A stretch of DNA of 64,000 nucleotides from CAYJAY01 sp964368445 (lineage in GTDB: Bacteria; Bacillota; Clostridia; Oscillospirales; Ruminococcaceae). Made by a program: the position numbers and the translations under genes. Shown in pieces: positions 40,878 to 49,401 of this stretch; position 1 is the first letter of the stretch, and the number at the start of each line of letters is the position of its first letter. Location: assembly GCA_964368445.1 (NCBI GenBank), contig CAYJAY010000011.1, positions 1 to 64,000 on the forward strand, written 5' to 3'. Under the pieces are notes generated by a model. It was not told the DNA's origin. It was given only the letters and a program-made list of their open reading frames with translations, and did not search any database.

Positions 40878-41743
40878 GCATAGTTCTCCTTAATAACAAT
40901 GTGAGATTTTATATAATCGAGCAAAGCTTGATATGCAGAAGGGTTAAGCCCAATGCCGTTGCCCGCGTTATATTGTTCAAGCAATACCCCATTTGGGGAT
41001 AAAACGGTATCAACATCTATATAGTAAACTTTTTGAGCTACCGCAACGTCTTTGATAAGCGCGTTGACAGAGTTTATCTTGTCGAGATAGTATGCCTCGG
41101 TCGATTCAATAGCACCCTCCGAAACCGAAACAAGGTTTAAAAGGTATATATCGGCGTTTGGTTGTAAAAGTTTTATTTCGGAAACAAACGACATGTATGA
41201 GGTGTAAAATGCCGGAATTTGAACATCTTGCAACTCGTTTACACCAAAAAACAGATATATATTTTGGTAGTCGGCGTCGGTTAAACGTTCTTCAATGGTC
41301 AAGCTTTCGCCGTCTGATCCTGTAAAGTTTGCGCTCAAAGCATCGGACATTTTGATGTTGTCATTATACGCATATTCTATCTCGTCGGGGTAGTAGAGCT
41401 CGAGACCGGCAATACGGAAATCTCCAAAGATTATCGATTTTGAAAAGTCCGCGGACAGTTCAACCGCATTTGGAACCGGGTCGTGATAGTTGTAGGGTTC
41501 TATGTATGCCGGAACAGTGTCGTTTTGGAGGAACTCCGGGCCAATTTGAACCGGGGTTACAACATCTTCACTGTTTTCTATTATTGCCCCAACAAGTTTT
41601 GTTATGCCAAATATGATAAGGAAAAGCAAAATCCCCGTGATTGAAAACGCAATTATCCTTCGACGCATGCGTTTTTTTCGGCGAATTCGCGCGTTAATTT
41701 GTCGTTTTTTTGCTAATTCTTCAGGTGTCATCATCTGTTGCAA
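40874..41743 (-). CDS. Membrane-anchored SGNH-like protein lacking the catalytic triad
   Basis: A 289-residue protein: a very basic cytoplasmic N-terminus (~13-29), a transmembrane helix (~30-53) and an extracytoplasmic domain laid out as in SGNH/GDSL hydrolases. Block I reads FGDFRIAGL (106-114) where active members have GDSR: the Ser is Phe109. Block III keeps Asn in FGVNEL (166-171). Block V reads NGIGLNPSAYQ (262-271) where active members have DGIHLNP: Asp and His are replaced. The fold assignment is an inference from this pattern. Probably a binding or scaffold pseudo-enzyme; it precedes DUF4358. Confidence 0.7.
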   Translation of the reverse strand: MQQMMTPEELAKKRQINARIRRKKRMRRRIIAFSITGILLFLIIFGITKLVGAIIENSEDVVTPVQIGPEFLQNDTVPAYIEPYNYHDPVPNAVELSADFSKSIIFGDFRIAGLELYYPDEIEYAYNDNIKMSDALSANFTGSDGESLTIEERLTDADYQNIYLFFGVNELQDVQIPAFYTSYMSFVSEIKLLQPNADIYLLNLVSVSEGAIESTEAYYLDKINSVNALIKDVAVAQKVYYIDVDTVLSPNGVLLEQYNAGNGIGLNPSAYQALLDYIKSHIVIKENYA

Positions 41744-41795
41744 TTCAACCCTTACTTTTTTTATTTGGTATAGTATAGTTATATACCTAACACAA

Positions 41796-41825
41796 ATTCT
41801 ACTATATATAGGGGTGGATTGTCAA
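41796..41825 (-). promoter_or_regulatory. Promoter of the SGNH-like/DUF4358 operon
   Basis: On the minus strand TTGACA (41825-41820), an 18-bp spacer and TAGAAT (41801-41796), about 50 bp ahead of the start codon. A candidate cre-like site lies upstream (41850-41864). Confidence 0.7.
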
Positions 41826-41849
41826 CAAACAACATGATTTTTGTAATGT

Positions 41850-41864
41850 TTGCAAACGTTAACA
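41850..41864. promoter_or_regulatory. Candidate cre-like (CcpA) site
   Basis: TTGCAAACGTTAACA agrees at every fixed position with the degenerate cre consensus WTGNAANCGNWNNCW. It lies 25 bp upstream of the -35 box of the SGNH-like operon. A match to so degenerate a pattern is expected by chance from time to time, so this is weak. Confidence 0.3.
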
Positions 41865-41928
41865 ACTTTCCCTACAGTATAACATTTATGCGCCCGGGAC
41901 AATGTCTAACGCTGTCGATTAAATTTTT

Positions 41929-42864
41929 CTAGATGGTGAACACCGAAATGAGTGCAAATACCGCTATAGTTATGAGTGTGTTAATTGAAAATGTGGTCGA
42001 GATATAGTCGCTGTCCTCCCCGGTTTTGGCGTATATTGGGATAACGAATGGGGGAGGAAGCGAAAACAAGATAGCAAGCGCTATCATCAAATCAAAGTCA
42101 AACGGAATGAAGCTAAATAATATATAGCTAGTGACGGCAAACAACGTGCCCATTATAGCAAATCTTAGCAAGATTGTGAGCAACACGGGTTTAAGCAAGC
42201 GTTTTTTGAATGACAACTCAAAACCAACAACTATCAAGATTAAAAATGCAGTTGGAGCCGAGATAAACGCAACGACCGAGCTTAAAATTTCGCCTATCGG
42301 AGAAGAGGAAACGACCGACGAAAGGCCGGTTATGCCAAAGATGATGCCAAGGGTCATTCCGACAAAAGGAGGATTTTTAACAACGTCAAAAACCGCTTGT
42401 TTTGCCGACATCTTTACGCTTGACAACGTTCTTAAGAGTGCTAGGAATATAGTGAACACAAAGATAGACTGGCCAAGGTCGACCACTGCGAACACATGTG
42501 TTTTGTCGTCGCCGACAAGAACTGAATAAAGCCCGTAACCAAGCATTCCGGCCTCAAATCCTGTCACGAGGTATGGCAGAAAAATGTTGTTAAGTTTAAA
42601 GATCTTGACAATGCTATAGCCGATTAAAAGCGCTATTACACAACTTGAAAACACAAGTACAAACACGAGAAGTGTTCGCGAGGTGTAGTCTGCGCCATAA
42701 AAAGCGTTAAACAAAACGACCGGCAACGTTATGTTACCAATAATTGATTTAAGCGCAAGATGTCCGGTTTGGTCGAAGAATTTTTTGCGAGAACAAAGAT
42801 AACCTATGAGCAAAACTATAAGTACCGGAAGAACTTTGCTCGCAATGCCTGAAATAAAAGCCAT
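41929..42864 (-). CDS. AEC family transporter
   Basis: A 311-residue membrane protein with ten hydrophobic helices in the 5+5 pattern of the auxin efflux carrier family (GIASKVLPVLIVLLIGYLCSR at the start; the cross-over motif region LPPPFVIPIYA near 280). Bacterial members export or take up small carboxylates such as malate; the substrate here is not known. Adjacent upstream gene on the same strand is the QueG-like protein, 57 bp away. Confidence 0.88.
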   Translation of the reverse strand: MAFISGIASKVLPVLIVLLIGYLCSRKKFFDQTGHLALKSIIGNITLPVVLFNAFYGADYTSRTLLVFVLVFSSCVIALLIGYSIVKIFKLNNIFLPYLVTGFEAGMLGYGLYSVLVGDDKTHVFAVVDLGQSIFVFTIFLALLRTLSSVKMSAKQAVFDVVKNPPFVGMTLGIIFGITGLSSVVSSSPIGEILSSVVAFISAPTAFLILIVVGFELSFKKRLLKPVLLTILLRFAIMGTLFAVTSYILFSFIPFDFDLMIALAILFSLPPPFVIPIYAKTGEDSDYISTTFSINTLITIAVFALISVFTI

Positions 42865-42921
42865 GTCTAGTCTCCTTGAATATAAAAATTAAAAAATATT
42901 AAACATTTTAAGGTTGTTGGC

Positions 42922-43584
42922 TTAATTCTTCACCGGACAAATCGCCATGCAAACCCCGCACACCGCGCCGCGTCCAATGTCCTTAAACGCTTTTTTCATG
43001 TGTGTGCTGCAAAGTTCAGGCAAAACCAGTTGTTCTCGCGTTTTTGAGACATCAAAATCTTCGCCGAGGATTGCACCAGACGGACAAGCTTTTTTACATC
43101 TGTCGCAGCCTAGACACAGATCTAGTTGGTCGCTATTGTCGCAAGACTCAAACGGAAAATCACAAAAGATCGTGCCAAGGCGAACGCGCGGTCCCCATTT
43201 TCTGTGGAGAAACAAAGCAGAACGCCCAACCGAACCAAGTCCCGACAAAACCGCCGCTTTTTTATGGGAATAGCGTCCGACATAGTTCCAGCCGTCTTTG
43301 TTGACCGTTTGGCTTGCCGGTATTTGTATATAGCGATATCCGTTTGATTGAAGCAAAAGCCCGATTTGCAAAAGAATGTTGTCTATATACGCGTTAACCG
43401 TTCTATAATGGTTAAAATATGTGTGTGTTGGTTTATCGGTTATCTCGTCGATAACGGCATTTGAAAGTGGAACAGCTATCGAGATTGCACTTTTTAACGA
43501 GGTATCGCTGTCGTCGATTGTACAAAACCCAACGTCAAAAATGCCAATATCGAATATTTTTGACAAAAGTTCGTGTTGTTCCAT
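42922..43584 (-). CDS. QueG-like 4Fe-4S double-cluster protein (short form)
   Basis: A 220-residue protein related to epoxyqueuosine reductase. The region SHKKAAVLSGLGSVGRSALF and RVRLGTIFCD are QueG-like, followed by CLGCDRCKKACPSGAI and, at the very end, CGVCMAICPVKN, eight cysteines for two 4Fe-4S clusters. It is much shorter than QueG and ends right after the second cluster, so the C-terminal HEAT region is missing and activity on tRNA is doubtful. The start at 43584 with GAAGGTATGTT is preferred to one 12 codons upstream. Confidence 0.8.
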   Translation of the reverse strand: MEQHELLSKIFDIGIFDVGFCTIDDSDTSLKSAISIAVPLSNAVIDEITDKPTHTYFNHYRTVNAYIDNILLQIGLLLQSNGYRYIQIPASQTVNKDGWNYVGRYSHKKAAVLSGLGSVGRSALFLHRKWGPRVRLGTIFCDFPFESCDNSDQLDLCLGCDRCKKACPSGAILGEDFDVSKTREQLVLPELCSTHMKKAFKDIGRGAVCGVCMAICPVKN

Positions 43585-43621
43585 AACATACCTTCGTTTT
43601 TTAAAAATAGTAATTTTCAAA

Positions 43622-43650
43622 TTGTTAAGTATTAAAAAATAGTATATACT
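43622..43650 (+). promoter_or_regulatory. Promoter of the ABC exporter operon
   Basis: TTGTTA (43622-43627), 17-bp spacer, TATACT (43645-43650), 88 bp upstream of the chosen start. Confidence 0.65.
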
Positions 43651-43737
43651 TATACTTATGTTAAATTAATTTAATAAGTTTTAAATGTGAAAATCGTAAC
43701 CATTATAACACAAAAAATAATTTTTTGGAGAAAAACT

Positions 43738-45546
43738 TTGGAAAACAATCAAAAAAAACGATTTGAATGGCTTAAAATAATTCCGACATACTCTAAACGG
43801 TCGGGGATTCTTTTTGTTTGCTCGGTTGCCGCCGCAATAATCGGCATATTAATAAGCTTTCTTATTCCGCAACTTGTCGGCTACGGCGTGGACACGGCGG
43901 TTTTAAAGGAACAAACTCCGTCGCCTGTCTACAGTTTGTTTGACAACTTTTTTTTGCAAAGTGAAAATCTTTTAGTTTCAATTGGAATATGTGTTTTGTT
44001 CTCGGCGGTTTTCAGCGAATTTTTCAATTTTGTCTCAAGGCTTTCGCTTGCAAAAGCAACCGAGAGATTTACCGAAAATCTGCGAAATGCGCTTTTTTCT
44101 CACACGTTAAAACTTCCGTTTTCGTGGCATGACAAGACGATGACGGGGGATATCATTCAACGATGCACCGCCGATGTTGAAGTTGCGCGCGAGTTTATTT
44201 CAAAACAACTTATAGACGTCGCAAGAACTGTTATCTTAACCGTTGTTGCGCTTTCGGTTATGTTTGCAATGAATGTGTATATGGCGACGATAGTGTTGCT
44301 TTTTATCCCTGTGGTTTTGCTTTATACAACTTTTTTCTATGGAAAAATATCTACAAAATTTTTGAACGCCGATGAACTTGAGGGAGACCTTTTAATTCGT
44401 GTACAAGAAAACCTTACAGGGGTTAGGGTTGTGCGCGCGTTTGGGAGAGAAAAACATGAACTTGAGGTTTTTGACAACAAAAATGACGCTGCTATGAACG
44501 CATGGATAGACCTAGGATATGTCTTTGGCTTTTTTTGGGGAGCTTCCGACGTTGTGTCGTATACACAGCTTGTCATTACTGTTGCGTTTTCGGCTTATTT
44601 TGCCGCCACTGGACAGATTACGCTTGGCGAGATGCTTGTGTTTATAAGCTACTCCCAAACTATCTCGGGGCCTGTTCGAAACTTTGGAAGAACTATCGGC
44701 GAGATGAGCAAAGCCGGGGTTTCGTTTAAAAGGATAGACGAGATATTGTCAGAAAGTTTTGAACAAGACGATGAAACCGCAACCGAGGTTATGCCAAAAG
44801 GCGATATAGTTTTTGACGACGTGTTTTTTTCGTATGGCGAAAAAAGTGTCTTAAACGGTGTTTCGTTCACCGCAAAACAAGGAAAAATACTTGGAGTTTT
44901 AGGGGACACCGGTTCGGGAAAAAGCACTTTAACATATCTTTTAAACCGCCTTTATGATATCGAACAAAACAAAAACGGAAGCATAACGATAGGCGGAGTG
45001 GACATAAACACAGTCAAACTTTCGGTGCTTAGAAAAAACATCAGTTTGGTTTTACAAGAACCGTTCTTATATTCAAAATCGATTAAAGACAACATAGACG
45101 CGAAACAAGGTTCAGCGTTTGAAAAGATTAGCGAAGCTGCAAGGATAGCGGATGTAGAAAAAGACATTCTAGCCACCTCAAACGGATATGATACAATTGT
45201 AGGGGAACGCGGAGTCACCCTTTCGGGTGGGCAAAAACAAAGGATAGCGATAGCACGCGGATTGATGCAGGGGGCTGACATCATGGTGTTTGACGACAGC
45301 TTGTCGGCGGTTGATATGGAAACCGACGCGAGAATAGTCTCGGCATTAACCTCAAGCAAGATAAACGCAACTATTATCTTAATCTCACACAGGATAACTA
45401 CCCTTAAAAAAGCAGATGAAATTATCGTTTTATCCGAAGGCAGAATAGTGGAAAACGGAACACATGAACAACTTATAAGTAAACAAGGCCTATACTATAA
45501 AACGGCGATTACCCAAGACAGCGCAACAACAGAAAGGAACGGTTAA
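43738..45546 (+). CDS. ABC exporter half-transporter with degenerate Walker B
   Basis: A 602-residue type IV ABC exporter subunit: six transmembrane helices (~15-320) and an ATPase domain with Walker A GDTGSGKST, signature LSGGQKQR and Walker B MVFDDSLSAVD. The catalytic Glu after Walker B is Asp, as in the non-catalytic subunit of heterodimeric exporters (TM287, BmrC class). The start is taken as TTG 43738, seven bases after GGAG; a GTG at 43687 in the same frame lacks a ribosome site. It ends three bases before its partner. Confidence 0.9.
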   Translation: MENNQKKRFEWLKIIPTYSKRSGILFVCSVAAAIIGILISFLIPQLVGYGVDTAVLKEQTPSPVYSLFDNFFLQSENLLVSIGICVLFSAVFSEFFNFVSRLSLAKATERFTENLRNALFSHTLKLPFSWHDKTMTGDIIQRCTADVEVAREFISKQLIDVARTVILTVVALSVMFAMNVYMATIVLLFIPVVLLYTTFFYGKISTKFLNADELEGDLLIRVQENLTGVRVVRAFGREKHELEVFDNKNDAAMNAWIDLGYVFGFFWGASDVVSYTQLVITVAFSAYFAATGQITLGEMLVFISYSQTISGPVRNFGRTIGEMSKAGVSFKRIDEILSESFEQDDETATEVMPKGDIVFDDVFFSYGEKSVLNGVSFTAKQGKILGVLGDTGSGKSTLTYLLNRLYDIEQNKNGSITIGGVDINTVKLSVLRKNISLVLQEPFLYSKSIKDNIDAKQGSAFEKISEAARIADVEKDILATSNGYDTIVGERGVTLSGGQKQRIAIARGLMQGADIMVFDDSLSAVDMETDARIVSALTSSKINATIILISHRITTLKKADEIIVLSEGRIVENGTHEQLISKQGLYYKTAITQDSATTERNG

Positions 45547-45549
45547 ACG

Positions 45550-47325
45550 ATGGAAACAAAAGGTCTTTTAATATGGAAAAGAATTCTTCCATATCTTAAA
45601 CTATCGTCAAAACCATTTGCGGTTGTCGTTATATTTATGCTTATCTCGGCGGCGTCCGAGGCGACCTTTCCGCTTTTTATAAACTATGCGGTGACAAACT
45701 TTGTGAACCTTTCGACGACTAATGGAATTGTTTTGTTTGGGATTTGTTACTTTGCTGTTATATTAATCGGTGGCGCTTCGGTCGTGGTGTATTGTAGATA
45801 TGCTCTAATTGTCGAATCGACGATAGCAAGGGACATAAAGCGAGACTGTTTTATAAAACTTCAGACGCTCCCTGTGTCATACTACAACATGAATTCGGTC
45901 GGTTATATCCTTGCAAGGGTCATGAGCGACACTAGCAAGATTTCCTCTATAATCGCGTGGGGTTTCATAGATTTTCTTTGGAACTTTATATATCTTGTTT
46001 TTGCAACCGTGTTGATGTTTATGTTGTCGCCCTCGCTTGCAATTATTGTCGCGGCGGTTCTTCCTATTGCGTTTGTTTTGTGTTTGTTGTTCCAACAAAA
46101 GATACTTGTTGCAAACCGTGAGATGAGAAATCAAAACAGCATCGTTGTTGGACGGTATAACGAGGGAATTTCGGGAGCAAAAACTGCAAAATCGCTCGTT
46201 ATCGAAGACATACAATCGCTTGAATTTCAAGGCGAAACAAACAAGCTTTATAATTCTTCGGTGTACACAGCAAAACTTAACGCAATTTTTATTCCGCTTT
46301 CGTTGTTTTTTGGTTCGGTTGCGCTTGCGGCGGTTTTGGTTAGGGGCGGCTATCTTATGTCGGACGATCTTGAGATCGTCGGAATTTTTGCGGCGTTTAT
46401 CTCGTATGCCGTTGCGGTTATAGAACCTATTCAACATCTTGCGCGAGACATAAGCGAGATACTCGCGGCTCAAGTAAACATCGAACGTGTGACATCGCTA
46501 TTGGACGAACAAGTTTCGGTTAAAGACAGCGAACAAGTTGAACAAAAATATGGCAATTGTTTCGAGACAAAACCCGAGAATTGGGAAAATCTTAAAGGGG
46601 ATATCGAGTTTAAAGATGTTTGGTTTAAATATCCCGATGGGACGGAATATGTTCTCGAAAACTTTAATCTTTCGGTTAAAAAAGGTTCAACCGTTGCTAT
46701 AGTGGGGGAAACGGGAGCGGGCAAAAGCACGCTTGTTAACTTACTTTGTAGATTTTTTGAACCTACCAAAGGTCAGATATTAATTGATGGCAAAGATTAC
46801 AAAGACCGAAGCCTTAACTGGTTGCATTCAAACATAGGTTATGTTCTTCAAAATCCTCATCTTTTTTCGGGTACGATAGAAGAAAATATTCTATACGGAA
46901 ATAAAACTGCTACAAAACAACAACTTGAAACCGCAATAAACCTTGTTTCGGCAAACAAGGTTATCGACAAGGCACAGGACGGTTTGCAGACCGAAGTGGG
47001 CGAGTCGGGCGGATTTTTGTCGGCAGGGGAACGCCAACTTATCTCTTTTGCACGGGCGGTTATAGCCGACCCTCCGATATTTGTTTTGGACGAAGCTACC
47101 GCAACTATCGACACCGAGACAGAACAGCTTATCCAAAAAGCTATTGACGAGGTGCTTTTGGAACGCACGAGTTTTGTCATTGCGCACAGGCTTTCAACAA
47201 TTCGTTCTGCCGACGTGATAATAGTTGTTCGCGATGGGTTGATTAAAGAACAAGGAACCCACGAGCAACTTTTGCAAAAGGGCGGATATTATTCACGACT
47301 TTACAAAACGATGTTGGAGAAATAG
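45550..47325 (+). CDS. ABC exporter half-transporter, partner subunit
   Basis: A 591-residue subunit with six transmembrane helices and an ATPase domain: Walker A GETGAGKST, Walker B IFVLDEATATID with the catalytic Glu, but signature LSAGERQL in place of LSGGQ. This is the complementary defect to the first subunit, so one ATP site of the heterodimer is active and the other is degenerate. Homologous pairs export drugs, lipids or peptides; the substrate is unknown. GGAACGG ahead of the ATG is the ribosome site. Confidence 0.92.
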   Translation: METKGLLIWKRILPYLKLSSKPFAVVVIFMLISAASEATFPLFINYAVTNFVNLSTTNGIVLFGICYFAVILIGGASVVVYCRYALIVESTIARDIKRDCFIKLQTLPVSYYNMNSVGYILARVMSDTSKISSIIAWGFIDFLWNFIYLVFATVLMFMLSPSLAIIVAAVLPIAFVLCLLFQQKILVANREMRNQNSIVVGRYNEGISGAKTAKSLVIEDIQSLEFQGETNKLYNSSVYTAKLNAIFIPLSLFFGSVALAAVLVRGGYLMSDDLEIVGIFAAFISYAVAVIEPIQHLARDISEILAAQVNIERVTSLLDEQVSVKDSEQVEQKYGNCFETKPENWENLKGDIEFKDVWFKYPDGTEYVLENFNLSVKKGSTVAIVGETGAGKSTLVNLLCRFFEPTKGQILIDGKDYKDRSLNWLHSNIGYVLQNPHLFSGTIEENILYGNKTATKQQLETAINLVSANKVIDKAQDGLQTEVGESGGFLSAGERQLISFARAVIADPPIFVLDEATATIDTETEQLIQKAIDEVLLERTSFVIAHRLSTIRSADVIIVVRDGLIKEQGTHEQLLQKGGYYSRLYKTMLEK

Positions 47326-47337
47326 GAAAATATTAAT

Positions 47338-47380
47338 AACTGAGAGGGTGTGACGAAAATTTCGTCACACCCTCTCAGTT
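47338..47380. terminator. Terminator after the ABC exporter
   Basis: A perfect 21-bp stem: AACTGAGAGGGTGTGACGAAA and its complement around a single-base centre (in practice an A/T loop). The core GTGTGACGAAA resembles that of the terminators at 18553 and 47953. It also faces the small convergent gene at 47383. Confidence 0.88.
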
Positions 47381-47382
47381 TA

Positions 47383-47547
47383 CTAATTTGTATCGTTTTT
47401 ATTAAACGATTTATCGTTGTTTAAGATTTTAATTTTATCTTCACTTGATATGCAGTTTTCTTCAGCTTGCAATTGTGATTGCTTTAATTTTTCAATTATT
47501 TCTGTTATATCGTTGAATAATTCAAGATACGCTTTTTTGTAGTTCAT
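47383..47547 (-). CDS. Small helical protein of unknown function (54 aa)
   Basis: A 54-residue protein, MNYKKAYLELFNDITEIIEK at the start, with one amphipathic helix (~1-32) and a polar Asn/Lys/Asp-rich tail. The start at 47547 follows GAGGTTATGT; the frame is open further upstream but without a ribosome site. It is divergent from an XRE-type regulator and the shared 130-bp spacer contains a palindrome. I do not recognise its function; small helical proteins next to such regulators occur at the edges of mobile or defence loci. Confidence 0.6.
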   Translation of the reverse strand: MNYKKAYLELFNDITEIIEKLKQSQLQAEENCISSEDKIKILNNDKSFNKNDTN

Positions 47548-47648
47548 ACATAACCTCGATTTGATATAAAAAATACAGACATCGATTTCAGACCAATATA
47601 ACGGACGATGTTTATTTAAATAATAGCATAAAATAAATGTAATTGCAA

Positions 47649-47662
47649 CCAATACTGGTCAA
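47649..47662. promoter_or_regulatory. Candidate operator ACCAATACTGGT
   Basis: The near-perfect palindrome ACCAATACTGGT lies 20 bp before the regulator start, and a related half-site GACCAATAT stands at about 47591-47599. Both lie in the divergent promoter region, so autoregulation by the XRE-type protein is plausible (inference). Confidence 0.45.
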
Positions 47663-47681
47663 TTAATTTATGGAGTGTGTT

Positions 47682-47921
47682 ATGAACCAAAAACTTCGGC
47701 GCGATAGAAACATGGGTGTAAACTTAAGAAAGTTACGAGAAAAAAGCGATGTTTCACAGGAAAAGTTATGTGTTAAACTACAGCGTATGGGCTGTGACGT
47801 TGGGCGTAGCACCTATGCGAAATATGAAAACGGTGAACTAAATATACCGATTAGCGTTATCGTTGCACTTAAAAAGATCTATAGTTGCAGTTATGATGAT
47901 TTTTTCGAGGGTCTAGAATAG
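47682..47921 (+). CDS. XRE-family helix-turn-helix regulator
   Basis: A 79-residue DNA-binding protein made almost only of a helix-turn-helix domain: MGVNLRKLREKSDVSQEKL, then STYAKYENGELNIPISVIVA and KKIYSCSYDDFF. ATG 47682 is preferred to 47670 because GGAG lies between the two. The gene is divergent from the 54-aa protein and is followed by a terminator. The target may be its own promoter. Confidence 0.88.
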   Translation: MNQKLRRDRNMGVNLRKLREKSDVSQEKLCVKLQRMGCDVGRSTYAKYENGELNIPISVIVALKKIYSCSYDDFFEGLE

Positions 47922-47952
47922 ACTGTTGCTTTGAATGTGTTTAGATATTTTT

Positions 47953-47992
47953 AAAAGGAACTGTGATGAAAATTTTCACCACAGTTCCTTTT
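47953..47992. terminator. Terminator between the XRE gene and the convergent CrtO-like gene
   Basis: AAAAGGAACTGTG pairs with CACAGTTCCTTTT, with an inner TGAAAATTTTCA. T and A tracts at the edges allow action from both sides. Confidence 0.88.
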
Positions 47993-48525
47993 CAGTTTTT
48001 TCTTATCATCAATCTAACAACTCTTGGTCGGTTGTATCGTTGGACAAAAACAAATGTTAAATCAACCAAAGCCGCCAAAATCGACGTTGTGAGAAACACA
48101 AAATAAGACCCAAACCAAACGGTGGTTACCATTGGCGCAAACGAAAGCACCACAATAACCTCGTGTACAAGCTCTGAAACACAGATAGTTTGAACAATCT
48201 GTTCGGGGTTGTTTTTTTCGAGGTCGAACGTCTCGGGGTTGTAGGTCGGCATATGCTTTTTAATGCGCTTTATCTTTATCGCTTTATAAAAACGTTGTTC
48301 TGTTTTGCTCGATTTAAACCAAAAACAGGAACAATCGATCTTTCCCTTTAGCAGACTTTCAACCGAAATCCCAACCACAAGTCGCATTAAAAAATGATAC
48401 AAAGTCACCCCAAACGTTATCGCAAGTGTTTTGAAAATCTCTGTTTCAAATTGAAGATACAAAACAACAAAAATCAAAGTGAAGATACCACAAAACACAG
48501 TGGCACTGTTCATCAGTCGCTTCAA
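47992..48525 (-). CDS. Small membrane protein, possibly CrtO-like acyltransferase
   Basis: A 177-residue protein with four hydrophobic helices (two near the N-terminus, two near the C-terminus) and a central EQRFYKAIKIKRIKKHMPTY stretch, then E-LVHE. This is the layout of the small glycosyl-diaponeurosporenoate acyltransferase (CrtO) family, but no carotenoid genes are near and the match is from memory. The start is TTG 48525 behind AAAGGA, which overlaps the stop codon of folD; the two genes are probably co-transcribed. Confidence 0.5.
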   Translation of the reverse strand: MKRLMNSATVFCGIFTLIFVVLYLQFETEIFKTLAITFGVTLYHFLMRLVVGISVESLLKGKIDCSCFWFKSSKTEQRFYKAIKIKRIKKHMPTYNPETFDLEKNNPEQIVQTICVSELVHEVIVVLSFAPMVTTVWFGSYFVFLTTSILAALVDLTFVFVQRYNRPRVVRLMIRKN

Positions 48526-48531
48526 AACAAA

Positions 48532-49374
48532 CTATCCTTTGCTGGCCACTTTAACAACATTTGAAATAAGTAGAGCCGTAGTAACCGCGCCAATTCCGCC
48601 GGGCACAGGGGTTATAGCGTCGGTTATCTGCTCGACGTTTACAAAATCCACATCGCCGCACATTCCGTCATCATCAAAATTTATCCCAACGTCGACCACG
48701 ACAGAGCCTTGTTTTATGAAATCCTTTGTAACCATCTTTGCTTTGCCGGCACAAGCGAACACGATGTCGGCGGTTTTGACCTCGTCTGCAAGGTTTTCGG
48801 TTTTGGTGTGGCATATCTTAACGGTGGCGTTTTCTTTTAAAAGCAACATAGCAAGCGGTTTTCCGACAACAAGGCTTCTTCCAACAACCACAGCTTTTTT
48901 GCCTTTAAGCGTAATTTCGTAGTGTTTAAGGATTTCAACCGAAGCTTTAGCTGTGCACGGGGCAAAACAGGCTTCACTGTCGGTGAACACACCGGCAAGC
49001 GAAAGGTCGCATATTCCGTCGACGTCTTTTTGTGGACAAAGAGTGTTGCGAACGGCGGTTTCGTCGATATGTTTCGGAAGAGGACGAAACAAAAGGCAAC
49101 CATGGATAGCGCTGTCATCATTTATTATTTCGATTTCTTTTATTAAACTCTCGGTTGATATGTCCTGTTTAAGCGTTATCGACTTAACCGAAACGCCGTT
49201 TTGTTCACAACGTTTTATCAAACTTTTTTCATACGATATATCGTCCTCGCGCTCCCCAACTCGAACAATTGCAAGGGTTGGGGGCGTTCCTTTTTCATGG
49301 AGCATTTCGGCAGTCTGTTTTGCTTTTGCCAAAATCTCGCCGGCAAGCGGCGCGCCTTTTAAAGTTAAACTCAA
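48532..49374 (-). CDS. folD: Bifunctional methylene-THF dehydrogenase / methenyl-THF cyclohydrolase
   Basis: FolD (280 residues) interconverts 5,10-methylene-, methenyl- and 10-formyl-tetrahydrofolate. Signature sequences: SYEKSLIKRCEQNGV with the catalytic Lys, GCLLFRPLPKH, PQKDVDG, and the dinucleotide-binding KKAVVVGRSLVVGKPLAMLL, ending with TPVPGGIGAVTTALL. It works with the formate-THF ligase coded 600 bp further on the same strand. AAGGAGAAAT precedes the ATG. Confidence 0.96.
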   Translation of the reverse strand: MSLTLKGAPLAGEILAKAKQTAEMLHEKGTPPTLAIVRVGEREDDISYEKSLIKRCEQNGVSVKSITLKQDISTESLIKEIEIINDDSAIHGCLLFRPLPKHIDETAVRNTLCPQKDVDGICDLSLAGVFTDSEACFAPCTAKASVEILKHYEITLKGKKAVVVGRSLVVGKPLAMLLLKENATVKICHTKTENLADEVKTADIVFACAGKAKMVTKDFIKQGSVVVDVGINFDDDGMCGDVDFVNVEQITDAITPVPGGIGAVTTALLISNVVKVASKG

Positions 49375-49401
49375 TTTATTTCTCCTTTTTGTTTAATAAT
49401 A

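Noticed and set aside
47338..47380. Kinship of the terminator (CTGAGAGGGT) with the CCCTCTCAGTCA repeat at 23956-24051
   Set aside because: The shared word is 11 bases; matches of that length are expected by chance in 64 kb.
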